DNA of 64,000 nucleotides from Streptomyces lincolnensis (GCF_001685355.1 NZ_CP016438.1:9362001-9426000); one strand, 5' to 3'; shown: positions 26,083 through 34,065, counted from the stretch's first letter. Notes: generated by a model from the sequence alone, not told the origin. Program-made: numbers and translations.

Positions 26083-26901
26083 ATGGAGACCGGTAAGAAG
26101 CTGTCCACGCAGATCGACGCGTCCGTCCCCACCGCGGCCCGGATGTACGACCACTATCTGGGCGGCAGGGACAACTACGCGGCCGACCGCGCGGCGTGCG
26201 AGGAACTCGACAAGGTCGTTCCCAGCACCCGCCGCCTGGCCGTGAACAACAGGCGCTTCCTCCAGCGGGTCGTCAAGACCCTGGCGGCGGAACACGGCAT
26301 CCGGCAGTTCCTGGACCACGGCTCCGGCCTGCCCACCCAGGACAACGTCCACCAGGTCGCCCAGCGCATCGACCCGGCCACGCACGTGGTCTACGTGGAC
26401 AACGACCCGATGGTGCTCGTCCACGGCCGGGCCCTGCTGGAGCAGGACGAGCGCACCGCCGTCATCCACGCGGACATGCGGGAGACCGACGCGATCTTCT
26501 CGCACCCCGAGACCGAGCGGCTGATCGACTTCAGCCGGCCCGTCGCGGTCCTCTTCAACTCGGTGATGCACTGCATCCCCGACAGCGAGACCGACGGGCC
26601 GCTCGCCGTGGCCCGCCGGGTGGCCGAGCGGCTGGTGCCCGGCAGTTTCATGGTGATGTGCCAGCTGGTCAGCGAGGACCCCGAGGTGCGGGAGTTCGTC
26701 ACCAACTTCATGGACCAGGCGACCCAGGGGCACTGGGGCCGGGTCCGTGAGGAGAAGGACGTGGCCGAGTGGTTCGAGGGCCTGGACGTCCTCGACCCCG
26801 GTCTGGTGGAGGTCTCCACCTGGCGGCCCGACTCCGAGGTGGCTCCCCGTCAGCTCACCCACGAGTGGATCGAGTTCGGCGGCGTCGGCCGCATCCGCTA
26901 G
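26083..26901 (+). CDS. DUF574 family SAM-dependent methyltransferase
   Basis: 272 aa from ATG 26083 (GGGGGAAAG upstream). The N-terminal signature SVPTAARMYDHYLGGRDNYAADR (read in parts) marks the actinomycete DUF574 S-adenosyl methyltransferase family. SAM-binding segments FLDHGSGLPTQDNVH and VVYVDNDPMVLVHG follow. The substrate is unknown. Such genes are frequent near XRE/DUF397 regulators in Streptomyces, as here. It is convergent with the XRE gene across a terminator. Confidence 0.9.
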   Translation: METGKKLSTQIDASVPTAARMYDHYLGGRDNYAADRAACEELDKVVPSTRRLAVNNRRFLQRVVKTLAAEHGIRQFLDHGSGLPTQDNVHQVAQRIDPATHVVYVDNDPMVLVHGRALLEQDERTAVIHADMRETDAIFSHPETERLIDFSRPVAVLFNSVMHCIPDSETDGPLAVARRVAERLVPGSFMVMCQLVSEDPEVREFVTNFMDQATQGHWGRVREEKDVAEWFEGLDVLDPGLVEVSTWRPDSEVAPRQLTHEWIEFGGVGRIR

Positions 26902-26937
26902 CCGGGCGGAGACATCCTCCCGCCCCCTCCAGCGCAT

Positions 26938-26976
26938 ACGCCCCTCCCAGGACCACTCCGGTCCCGTGAGGGGCGT
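26938..26976. terminator. Terminator hairpin with duplicated right arm
   Basis: ACGCCCCTC (26938-26946) pairs with GAGGGGCGT (26968-26976), with an inner GGACC/GGTCC stem. A 15-base unit starting at GAGGGGCGT (26968-26982) is repeated directly (26983-26997), giving a second possible right arm followed by TTTCCCTGTT. It separates convergent genes ending at 26901 and 27034. Confidence 0.7.
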
Positions 26977-27033
26977 CTCGTTGAGGGGCGTCTCGTTTCC
27001 CTGTTCCCGGGGGCGCAACGGTGCCCGCGGTGT

Positions 27034-27948
27034 TCATCCGCCGTAGCGCTGCTCCATCGTCTCGCGGAGCAGCTTCAGGGAGGCACGGGGTTCGAGCGCC
27101 TCGTCGGCCAGCCGGTCGAGCGCGACGCGGTACTCCTCCGTCTCGTCGAGGTCCTCCAGGAAGTTGGCGCTCTTGATGTGCTCCAGGTAGACCACGTCGG
27201 GCAGATCGCCGCCGAAGCGGAGATAGGTGATCGGGATGGCCGGCGCCGACGCGTTCGTCACGTCCAGCGGCACGATCTGCACCGTCACATGGGGCCGCTG
27301 GGCCATCGTCACCAGGTGCGCCAGCTGCTCCCGCATCACCTCGCGGCTGCCCAGCACCCGCAGCAGCACCGACTCGTCGAGGACCGCCCACAGTTGCGGG
27401 GCGTCGGCGCGCTGAAGCAACTGCGCCCTGCGCGTCCGCAGTTCCACCCGGCGCCGCACCTCGCTCGCGGCGGCCGCGGGCAGGCCCCGCTCGACCACGG
27501 CCCGGGTGTAGTCCGGGGTCTGCAACAGACCGGGCACGTACTGGATCTCGAACGTACGGATCGCGGCCGCCGCCTCCTGGAGGCCGACCAGCCGGTCGAA
27601 CCACTCGGGCATCAGCCGCTTGTCGTAACGCTGCCACCACCCCGGCTCACCGGCGCGCTGGAGCAGCTTCAGCAGCACCGACGCCTCGTACTCGTCGGTG
27701 CCGTACAACTCCAGCAGGGCGTGCACATCACTCTGAGCGGGCGGCCTACGGCCCTTGCCCGACTCGATGCGGGACAGCTTCGCCGCACTGAAGCCGAGGG
27801 CCTTGGCCGCCTGGTCCTGAGCGAGGCCGGCGTCCTCACGGAAACCCGCCAACTGCACGCCGACCAGCATCTTCAGCAGAGTCGGGGCCGGCTCGGGCCG
27901 GTCCAGATACGGTTGCAGGCGGGAGATGCGATGCGACTCGGGGGACAT
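27034..27948 (-). CDS. XRE-family transcriptional regulator with DUF5753
   Basis: 304 aa from ATG at 27948 (GGGAG upstream). The N-terminal helix-turn-helix is LAGFREDAGLAQDQAAKALG followed by FSAAKLSRIESGKG. The C-terminal 170 residues form the DUF5753 putative ligand-binding domain (EIQYVPGLLQTPDYTRAV). This is the WhiJ-like regulator type, normally paired with a small DUF397 protein, and its partner is the next gene upstream. Two direct TCGCACC repeats (27989-27995, 28004-28010) lie upstream and may be binding sites. Confidence 0.9.
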   Translation of the reverse strand: MSPESHRISRLQPYLDRPEPAPTLLKMLVGVQLAGFREDAGLAQDQAAKALGFSAAKLSRIESGKGRRPPAQSDVHALLELYGTDEYEASVLLKLLQRAGEPGWWQRYDKRLMPEWFDRLVGLQEAAAAIRTFEIQYVPGLLQTPDYTRAVVERGLPAAAASEVRRRVELRTRRAQLLQRADAPQLWAVLDESVLLRVLGSREVMREQLAHLVTMAQRPHVTVQIVPLDVTNASAPAIPITYLRFGGDLPDVVYLEHIKSANFLEDLDETEEYRVALDRLADEALEPRASLKLLRETMEQRYGG

Positions 27949-28047
27949 CCAGACTCCCAGTAAACCGGCATAGAGGCGGTCCACATTATCGCACCACATC
28001 GTGTCGCACCGCATCCGTCCGAACACGTAAGGGAGTTGACCACTGCG

Positions 28048-28299
28048 TCACAGCAGATGGTCGAACTCGCCCTCCTTGGCTCCGGCGACGAACGCCGCCA
28101 CCTCCGCCGGCGTGTAGACCAGCGCCGGACCGTCGGGATCACGGGAGTTGCGCACCGCGATGGTCCCGTCGACCAGCGGGGCGACTTCGACACAGTTGCC
28201 CTCGGCGTTGCTGTGCCGGCTCTTGATCCAGCAGGCGTCCAACGAACTCGCCCGCACTCCGTTCCGCACTGATGGCACCGCAGTCTCCTTGCTGTTCAT
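28048..28299 (-). CDS. DUF397 domain protein (partner of XRE regulator)
   Basis: 83 aa from ATG at 28299. The DUF397 core is WIKSRHSNAEGNCVEVAPL followed by IAVRNSRDPDGPALVYTPAEVAAF (read in parts). Small DUF397 proteins pair with XRE/DUF5753 regulators in actinomycetes and are thought to antagonise their DNA binding, as in the WhiJ paralogues. It lies about 100 bases upstream of the XRE gene on the same strand. Its start faces the divergent HATPase gene across a palindromic site. Confidence 0.88.
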   Translation of the reverse strand: MNSKETAVPSVRNGVRASSLDACWIKSRHSNAEGNCVEVAPLVDGTIAVRNSRDPDGPALVYTPAEVAAFVAGAKEGEFDHLL

Positions 28300-28392
28300 G
28301 TTCTTCGCCGGGCACCGGGCCCGGCTGCCGGTAAGGCAACGGGACGGGTTCCCCGGCCCCTCCCGTCCCATCCGTTCTTGCGTGCAATTTCT

Positions 28393-28406
28393 CGTGCAAT
28401 TGCACG
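28393..28406. promoter_or_regulatory. 14-bp palindrome, candidate operator of the XRE/DUF397 module
   Basis: CGTGCAATTGCACG is a perfect palindrome at 28393-28406. An extra half-site CGTGCAATT occurs at 28381-28389, 12 bases away. It lies in the divergent region between the DUF397 and HATPase genes, an AT-rich island in GC-rich DNA. It is the obvious candidate target of the neighbouring XRE regulator. Confidence 0.5.
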
Positions 28407-28488
28407 CGAGGGCTGTCTGCGTGGATAATAGCCACGGCGTCAATCCCATTCGTGACGCCCCGTCTTGACGTCGCATCAGGGAGATGCC

Positions 28489-29046
28489 GTGTCGTCACCT
28501 GCGAATCACGTGCTCCGGCAGCCCCGTCAGGCGGTGCCGGGGGCAGGTGGAGCGGCCCTGACCGGCGGCCTCCCGCCACGAGCGACGGCCCCGGGGGAGC
28601 GGCCGGCCTCCCGGTCGACGCCCTTGCCCGAAGGGGCGGGTGCGGTGGCGCTGCGGATCAGATGCAGCGGGGAGGGCTTCGCCCTGGCCCGCGCCTTCAC
28701 CCGGGACACGCTGCGCTGCTGGTCCCTCGACCACCGCGGCGACGACGCCGCCCTGGTGATCACCGAACTCGCGGCCAACGCCGTGGCACACGGAGTGCCC
28801 GGCTCGGCCACGGGCGACGAGGAGGTGTGGCTGGGGATCCTGTTCGACCCCGCTCACGTCCTGCTCACCGTCTCCGACCCGGGCGACGATCCGCCCGAGT
28901 ACACGGTCACCGGCGACCCCGCCCTGCGGGAGCACGGCCGGGGCCTGTTCATCGTCGACGCCCTGGCCGAGGAATGGGGCTGGACCCTCAAGCCCCCGGC
29001 GGGCAAGACCGTCTGGGCCAGGTTGAAGACCTGCCCTCCTCCCTGA
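28489..29046 (+). CDS. RsbW-like ATP-binding protein (HATPase_c_2)
   Basis: 185 aa from GTG 28489 (GGGAG 5-6 bases upstream). A disordered N-terminus of about 50 residues is followed by a GHKL ATPase fold: N box VITELAANAVAHGV, G1 box TVSDPGDDPP, and G2 box EHGRGLFIVDALAEEWGW. Such proteins are anti-sigma-factor or serine-kinase-like partners. They recur beside XRE/DUF397 genes in developmental clusters such as abaA/whiJ. The target is unknown. An upstream TTG at 28465 is possible. Confidence 0.87.
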   Translation: MSSPANHVLRQPRQAVPGAGGAALTGGLPPRATAPGERPASRSTPLPEGAGAVALRIRCSGEGFALARAFTRDTLRCWSLDHRGDDAALVITELAANAVAHGVPGSATGDEEVWLGILFDPAHVLLTVSDPGDDPPEYTVTGDPALREHGRGLFIVDALAEEWGWTLKPPAGKTVWARLKTCPPP

Positions 29047-29074
29047 CATGACCGCCGCGGAAAGGCCTCACGCC

Positions 29075-29626
29075 ATGCGCACCGCTCCCGAGCACCAGCC
29101 GAGCAACGAGCGCACAGACCACCACCGACCGCCGACCGGGGCGGCCGAGTCCACGCCCCTGTCCGGCCTGGGACGGGTGCCGTGGCGCGAGATCCAGGAC
29201 TCCACCGGCAGCGCGGACGCCATCCCCGTGCTCCTCGACAGCGTCGCCCGGGGTGACGAGGACACCGCCCGGGACGCCCTCGCCGATCTGCGCCGGCGCA
29301 TCTGCCAGTACGGCTTCGTCGTGGAACAGGCCACCGCCGCCACCGTCCCCTTCCTCTGGGAACTCGCCCAACGGCCCGACGTGACCTGCCGCGCGGAGAT
29401 CATCCAGCTGCTGAAGAACATCGCCGACGCCCGGCAGTGGGAGAACACGGCGGCCGTCTACCCCAAGCTGCTCAACCACCGCGAGAACCACGTGGTCTGG
29501 GAGCGCAAGGCCCGCCAGGCCGTTCGCGACCGTCGGGGCGCCCTGCGGCGCCTGATGGCCGAGGAGGACACCGACGCCGACATAGCCCGCGCGACGACGG
29601 AACTCGCCCGCACGCTCGGCGAATAG
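29075..29626 (+). CDS. HEAT-repeat-like hypothetical protein
   Basis: 183 aa from ATG 29075 (GGAAAGG 9 bases upstream); ATG 29048 would add nine residues but lacks a Shine-Dalgarno. A hydrophilic N-terminus precedes paired helices (AIPVLLDSVARGDEDTARDAL, then TVPFLWELAQRPDVTCRAEI, in parts) typical of HEAT-like scaffolds. It follows the HATPase gene closely and probably belongs to the same transcript. No function is assigned. Confidence 0.75.
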   Translation: MRTAPEHQPSNERTDHHRPPTGAAESTPLSGLGRVPWREIQDSTGSADAIPVLLDSVARGDEDTARDALADLRRRICQYGFVVEQATAATVPFLWELAQRPDVTCRAEIIQLLKNIADARQWENTAAVYPKLLNHRENHVVWERKARQAVRDRRGALRRLMAEEDTDADIARATTELARTLGE

Positions 29627-29683
29627 GACGACGGGGCGGGGCGGAGCGGGTCGAGCAAGGCGACCGACCTCGCTCAGGAAGTA

Positions 29684-30122
29684 TCAGTAAGTATGGGGCA
29701 GGTGCTGCGCGGGGATGACGCCGAGGCGGCCTGCCTGGTAGTCCTCGAAGGCCTGCTGGACCTCTGCGGAGGTGTTCATCACGAACGGACCGTACTGGAC
29801 GACGGGTTCGCGGATGGGGCGGCCGCCCAGCACGAAGAGTTCCAGTTTGGGGGAGCGGGACTCCTGCGCGCGGTCCGCGGTCAGGCGCAGCGTGTCACCC
29901 GCGCCGAAGACCGCGAGCCGGCCCTCCTGGATCGGACGGGCTCCGGTGCCGACGGTGCCGTGCCCTGCCAGGGCGTAGACCAGCGCGTTGTAGGCGGGGT
30001 CCCAGGGCAGGTCGACCTGGGCGCCGGGTTCGACGGTGAGGTGGGCGACGGTGATCGGGGTGTGGGTGACGCCGGGACCGCTGTGCCCGGCGATGTCGCC
30101 GGCGATCACGCGGATCAGTGTG
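29684..30122 (-). pseudogene. 5'-truncated pirin family protein
   Basis: Only the C-terminal half of a pirin-like protein remains, about 146 residues from [18 protein letters not shown] to a normal stop at 29684-29686. The C-terminal cupin and the end motif (PVVQYGPFVMNTSAEVQQAF) are intact. The first cupin, carrying the metal-binding His/Glu residues, is gone. Upstream of about 30122 the frame runs into sequence that is the coding strand of an ABC transporter. Loss of promoter, start and metal site makes function unlikely. Confidence 0.85.
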
Positions 30123-30402
30123 CCTGGCCATCGCGCGCGCCCTGATCCGCGACCCCCGGGTGCTGATCCTGGACGAGGCGACCTCGGCGCTGGACACCCG
30201 GTCGGAGGCGCTCGTGCAGGAGGCGCTCGCCCGGCTGCTGCGCGGACGCACCACGTTCGTGGTGGCGCACCGGCTGTCCACGGTGCGGGGCGCGGACCGG
30301 ATCGTGGTGATGGGGGACGGCCGGGTCCAGGAGGCCGGCACGCATGAGGAGCTGGTGCGCCGCGGTGGCGCGTACACGGCCCTGCACGGTCAGGCCGCCT
30401 GA
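30118..30402 (+). pseudogene. 5'-truncated ABC transporter ATP-binding domain
   Basis: About 95 residues of the C-terminal end of an exporter-type nucleotide-binding domain. [11 protein letters not shown] is followed by Walker [13 protein letters not shown], the switch His in [10 protein letters not shown], and [19 protein letters not shown] to a normal stop. Walker A, Q-loop, the LSGGQ signature and all membrane helices are missing. It starts exactly where the pirin fragment stops, on the opposite strand. A GTG at 30118 opens the frame but cannot restore function. Confidence 0.88.
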
Positions 30403-30522
30403 CAGGAAAAAGCGGCGTGGGAGGTGACGGAATCACGCCAATCGTGCGTTTCGAGGCGCTGAAGACGAATGGAAGGGCGTGGACCGGGCATACGCAGCGA
30501 AAAATCGAGAGAGGGGCGCTAC

Positions 30523-30783
30523 GTGCTCGTTCCGGACCCGAAGGTCGTCAGGAAACTGCTGACTCGGTACGCATCGCTGCGGATCGCGCAGGCGGAGAGG
30601 GAGAGGCAGGAGACGACACGTGAACTGGACGACGTCACCTACACGCTCTGCGTGATGATGAGCGCCGCCGACATCCACGAGGCGGTGGAGAAGGCGGACG
30701 CGCTGCTTCTGGCGGCCGCCCGTCCGGCAGAGACGGCCGCGGCGGACGCCGACGACGAGGAAGGCCTGCGGCTGGCCGTGTGA
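30523..30783 (+). CDS. DUF5133 domain protein
   Basis: 86 aa from GTG 30523 (GAGAGAGGGG upstream). The DUF5133 pattern starts VLVPDPKVVRKLLTRYASLR and continues with LDDVTYTLCVMMSAADIHEAV (in parts), then an Ala/Asp-rich tail. Helical and cytoplasmic. Members are widespread in Streptomyces; function unknown, sometimes near stress-regulated genes. The ORF upstream of the GTG (to 30469) has no ribosome site. Confidence 0.82.
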   Translation: MLVPDPKVVRKLLTRYASLRIAQAERERQETTRELDDVTYTLCVMMSAADIHEAVEKADALLLAAARPAETAAADADDEEGLRLAV

Positions 30784-30809
30784 GGATCGGTCGTCCCGGA
30801 GCCGAAGGT

Positions 30810-31781
30810 TCAGGCCGGCTCCGGGACGACGTCCTTCCGGGCGTGGAACGCGGCGCGGTACGCCTGCGGTGTGGTGCCGACCACCCGGCGGAAGCGTTCG
30901 CGGAAGGAGGTGGGGGAACCGAACCCCGCCTGCCGCGCGATCCGTTCGACCGGGTGATCGCTGTTCTCCAGCAGGTACTGGGCCCGGCGTACGCGTGCCC
31001 GCAGCAGCCATTGCAGCGGAGTGGTGCCCGTCTGCTCGCGGAAACGGCGGCTGAAGGTGCGCTCGCTCATGCCCGAGCGGGCGGCCATCGCCGGCAGGGT
31101 GATCTCCCGGGCCAGATTGTCCTCGATCCACTCCAGGAGCGGCTCCAGTGTCGAGCCGCGCGGCACCGGAGGGTGTTCGTGCACGATGAACTGGGCCTGC
31201 CCGCCCTCCCGTTCCAGCGGCATCACCGACATGCGGGCGGCGTGTGCGGCGACGGCCGAGCCCAGGTCCAGCCGGATCATGTGCAGACACATGTCCAGGG
31301 CCGCGGCGGCGCCGGCCGAGGTGAGGATCCTGCCGTTGTCCACGTACAGCACGTCCGGCCGCACGTCGATCTGCGGGAACCGGCGTGCCAGCAGGTCGGC
31401 GGCGACCCAGTGGGTGGTGGCGCGGAGCCCGTCCAGCAGCCCGGCCTCCGCCAGCACGAAGGCGCCCACGCACACCGATGCGATCCGGGTGCCCGCCGCG
31501 GCGGCCTCGCGGAGCGCGGTCACCACGGCGGGTGACAGCGGCTCGGCCTCGTCGGAACGGCCCGGCACGATGATCGTGTCGGCGTCGGCCAGGGCGTCGA
31601 GTCCCCGGTCGATCCGCAGTCCGAAACCGCCGTCCGCGCGCACCTCCGGCGACTCGGCGCACAGGCGCACCCGATAGGGACTGCGGCCGTCGGGCAGCCG
31701 CGTCCAGTCGAACACCGTCATGGGCGCCGCCATGTCGAACGGCACCACGTGATCGAGAACCAGGACCTCCACCGTGTGCAT
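30810..31781 (-). CDS. GlxA-family transcriptional regulator (DJ-1/PfpI plus AraC)
   Basis: 323 aa from ATG at 31781. Residues about 1-185 are a DJ-1/PfpI-like domain (VEVLVLDHVVPFDMAAPMTVF; nucleophile-elbow region IASVCVGAFVLAEAGLL). Residues about 210-315 are two AraC helix-turn-helix units (LPAMAARSGMSERTFSRRF; VERIARQAGFGSPTSFRERF). GlxA-type regulators sense unknown small molecules. It is divergent from a DUF2269 gene, with repeated half-sites between them. The extension to 31913 overlaps those sites and is not supported. Confidence 0.9.
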   Translation of the reverse strand: MHTVEVLVLDHVVPFDMAAPMTVFDWTRLPDGRSPYRVRLCAESPEVRADGGFGLRIDRGLDALADADTIIVPGRSDEAEPLSPAVVTALREAAAAGTRIASVCVGAFVLAEAGLLDGLRATTHWVAADLLARRFPQIDVRPDVLYVDNGRILTSAGAAAALDMCLHMIRLDLGSAVAAHAARMSVMPLEREGGQAQFIVHEHPPVPRGSTLEPLLEWIEDNLAREITLPAMAARSGMSERTFSRRFREQTGTTPLQWLLRARVRRAQYLLENSDHPVERIARQAGFGSPTSFRERFRRVVGTTPQAYRAAFHARKDVVPEPA

Positions 31782-31843
31782 GACCGCCACGATAGGCAGG
31801 TTCCCGCCATTCGCGTAAACCCTGCCGCAGCCGGAGTCGAGAA

Positions 31844-31878
31844 GGATTCCCGCTGCTGCGGGCTGTTGGCGGGAATCC
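31844..31878. promoter_or_regulatory. Inverted repeat, likely AraC/GlxA-type operator
   Basis: GGATTCCCGC (31844-31853) and GCGGGAATCC (31869-31878) are perfect 10-bp inverted arms 15 bases apart. Related half-sites occur at 31801 (TTCCCGCC) and near 31914-31925 (CGCGGGATTCC). They fill the divergent space between the GlxA-like regulator and the DUF2269 gene. Confidence 0.5.
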
Positions 31879-31939
31879 GTTGGTGCCTGTCGTTTCCGCC
31901 TCTGTGTGATCACCCGCGGGATTCCTAGGGTGAGGCCCC

Positions 31940-32410
31940 ATGACCAAGTTCCTGCTGTCCCTGCACGTCCTGGCCGCCATCGTCGCCATCGGTCCCGTCA
32001 CCGTCGCGGCCAGCATGTTCCCGCCCGCCGCGCGACGCGTCCAGGTGGGCGCCGACGGACCGGACACCGCGGGCGTCGGCACCGTACGGCTGCTGCACCG
32101 AATCTGCCGGGTCTACTCCGGCATCGGCCTCGCGGTACCCCTCCTGGGATTCGCCACCGCCGCCGCGATGGGTGTCCTGGGCGACGGCTGGCTCATCACG
32201 TCCATCGCGCTGACGGCCGCGGCGGCCGGCGTTCTGGTCGCCTTCGTCCTGCCCCGCCAGGACGAGCTCCTCGAACGGCTGGACGGGCGGCAGGCCGTCG
32301 AGCGCGACAGCACGGTGCGCCTCGCCATGTTCACCGGCGTGTTCAACCTGCTGTGGGCGACGGTCACCGTCCTCATGATCGTCCGGCCCGGCTCCACCAC
32401 CGGCGCCTGA
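31940..32410 (+). CDS. DUF2269 family membrane protein
   Basis: 156 aa with four transmembrane helices. The N-terminal KFLLSLHVLAAIVAIGPVTVA matches the DUF2269 pattern in which a His lies in the first helix. A basic cytoplasmic loop follows. Function unknown. The divergent GlxA-like regulator and shared operator-like repeats suggest it is the regulated target. Confidence 0.85.
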   Translation: MTKFLLSLHVLAAIVAIGPVTVAASMFPPAARRVQVGADGPDTAGVGTVRLLHRICRVYSGIGLAVPLLGFATAAAMGVLGDGWLITSIALTAAAAGVLVAFVLPRQDELLERLDGRQAVERDSTVRLAMFTGVFNLLWATVTVLMIVRPGSTTGA

Positions 32411-32538
32411 GGAAGCGGGGCGGCGGCCGGTCCCGCGTCAAGTCCAACGCCGGAATTCGTCCTCAGGTGCACAAAGGCGCTTACACTCGGCAGTCGTGCC
32501 CACGTGCATGGGCAGTAACACGAAAGGCGCGTTGACGG

Positions 32539-32751
32539 GTGTTCCAGGATTCCCCCATCTACGACCGGCTCGTCGCGGAGCGCGGCGACATCCCCCTTCA
32601 GACCCGCAGGGAGGCCGAGCGCGTGACCAGGGAGCTGGAGTTCGTCATGCGCCCCTTCTCCGCCTTCGGCTCCGGACTCCCCGCCGACCGCCCGGCCGCC
32701 CCGGGTGCGGGATGGCAGCGGGCCGCCCTGCCCGGCCCGCGGCCCTACTGA
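32539..32751 (+). CDS. Small hypothetical protein next to tgmB
   Basis: 70 aa from GTG 32539 (GAAAGG about 11 bases upstream). Helical N-terminal half (IYDRLVAERGDIPLQTRREAERVTRELEF, in parts) and a Pro/Gly-rich tail. No recognised domain. Its stop is 7 bases from the stop of convergent tgmB. Whether it is linked to the RiPP genes is unknown. Confidence 0.6.
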   Translation: MFQDSPIYDRLVAERGDIPLQTRREAERVTRELEFVMRPFSAFGSGLPADRPAAPGAGWQRAALPGPRPY

Positions 32752-32758
32752 CGGCGGC

Positions 32759-33739
32759 TCAACGCGTCACCGAGCCCCGGCCGTTGACACGTGACGGCCG
32801 CTCCGGTCCCGGAGCGGCCAGCCACTCGGCGACTGACAGCGCGATCGGCTGCCCCGTGTCCACCTCGACGAAGCCGAACTGCCCCGACTGGTTGCACTCC
32901 AGAAACCACCAGGTGCCGTCCGCCTCCTCGGCGAAGTCGAAGGCGCCGTACGCCAGTTCGGCATCGCGCAGATAGGCCTGCACCCCGGCGGCGACACACG
33001 TCGGAACCTCCACCGGCTGCCACGGCGCGGTACTCGGGGCGAACCGGACGTCTATCTCCCGAGGGTCCGCGTCGTCGGTCGCCTTGCGGGCGGCCAGCAT
33101 CCGGTCGCCGACCGCGGTCAGGCGGATGTCCGCCCGTTTGGCGACACGGCGTTGCAGCAGGGTGGGTCCGTGGGCGACGGCGGAGAAGTCGGTGTCCGGG
33201 TCGACCCGGCTGGTCGGTACGGCCAGCGGCGGATCCTGCGGATGCGTGCCGGAGACCGGCTTGACCACCAGGTCCGGATAGCGTTCCGCGAACGCCCGCG
33301 CGGCCTGCGGGAACGTCGTGATGAGCGTGGCCGGCACCGGCAGTCCGCACCGCTGGGCCAGGTGCAGCTGCCAGGGCTTGTGACGGGCCCGCCGCGCCGC
33401 GTCGGGATGGTTCATCCAGCGCGCGGCACTGCCCCGCAGCATGCCGTAGAGCGCCTGGGAGGCCTCCTCGGTCAGCCAGTCGGACGGCGCGGCCGCCCGG
33501 GCGGCGGCCGCTCCGGGCCTGCGCACCCAGATCGACCGCAGCCCGCCGATGCTCACCAGCCGGCCCGCGGCCGAGAGATGGCCGCGGAAGGCGCCGTGCA
33601 CGTACTCCCCGGACAGCGCCACCCCGCCGGGCAGGTCCGCGGGGTCCAGCCGGACCACCGGGACCCCCGACGCGTTGAGGTGCACGACCACCATGTCGGC
33701 GGTCACGTCCTCTTCGCTGGTCAGAATCAACACGGTCAT
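32759..33739 (-). CDS. tgmB: ATP-grasp ribosomal peptide maturase
   Basis: 326 aa. It belongs to the SAV_5884-type ATP-grasp enzymes that form omega-ester or omega-amide side-chain rings in RiPP precursors (graspetides). Visible ATP-grasp elements: RHKPWQLHLAQRCGLPVPATL, DLVVKPVSG (nucleotide Lys), LLQRRVAKRADIRLTAVGDR, and the metal motif FLECNQSGQFGF near residue 290 (Glu and Asn bind Mg). It starts 16 bases after the precursor gene on the same strand. No carboxyl methyltransferase gene, seen in some related clusters, lies next to it. Confidence 0.9.
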   Translation of the reverse strand: MTVLILTSEEDVTADMVVVHLNASGVPVVRLDPADLPGGVALSGEYVHGAFRGHLSAAGRLVSIGGLRSIWVRRPGAAAARAAAPSDWLTEEASQALYGMLRGSAARWMNHPDAARRARHKPWQLHLAQRCGLPVPATLITTFPQAARAFAERYPDLVVKPVSGTHPQDPPLAVPTSRVDPDTDFSAVAHGPTLLQRRVAKRADIRLTAVGDRMLAARKATDDADPREIDVRFAPSTAPWQPVEVPTCVAAGVQAYLRDAELAYGAFDFAEEADGTWWFLECNQSGQFGFVEVDTGQPIALSVAEWLAAPGPERPSRVNGRGSVTR

Positions 33740-33755
33740 CGTCGACGGTCCGTGT

Positions 33756-33947
33756 TCAGTCGTCGAAGTGTGTCTTGGACCCCGCCGTGGAGGTGGTGGT
33801 CCCCAGTTCCCTCATCAGGCCGTGGTCGCGGGCGGCTATCCGCCCGTCGCGGAGCACGTTCAACTGCAGTCCGGAGTCGTATGCGTACGGAGAGGTGGTC
33901 TCCAACTCCGTAGCCGGACGTGCGTAGTTGAGCGCGAACGGTTGCAT
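33756..33947 (-). CDS. tgmA: ATP-grasp target RiPP precursor peptide
   Basis: 63 aa from ATG at 33947 (GGGAGAGACG upstream). The leader begins MQPFALNYARP, the conserved start of TgmA precursors, followed by PYAYDSGLQLNVLRDGR in the middle. The probable core is the C-terminal GTTTSTAGSKTHFDD, offering up to seven Ser/Thr nucleophiles and acceptors Asp62, Asp63 and possibly Glu47. At most a few side-chain ester rings are expected. No dedicated peptidase or transporter gene is adjacent. Confidence 0.88.
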   Translation of the reverse strand: MQPFALNYARPATELETTSPYAYDSGLQLNVLRDGRIAARDHGLMRELGTTTSTAGSKTHFDD

Positions 33948-34065
33948 CGTCTCTCCCTCGCCGGTACTGCTCGATCACACGACGGTCACCCCGCGGCCGG
34001 ATTCGCTCCGCCGACGTGTCCGGGCTTCCAGAGACTTATACGAATCGAACGGGTGGTTGGTTTCC

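Noticed and set aside
30118..30402. Complete small ABC protein starting at GTG 30118
   Set aside because: It contains only the distal third of a nucleotide-binding domain, without Walker A or signature motif, and begins at a rearrangement junction.
33736..33978. 80-codon frame overlapping tgmA
   Set aside because: It is a different frame over the recognised TgmA precursor and lacks the PFALNYARP leader.
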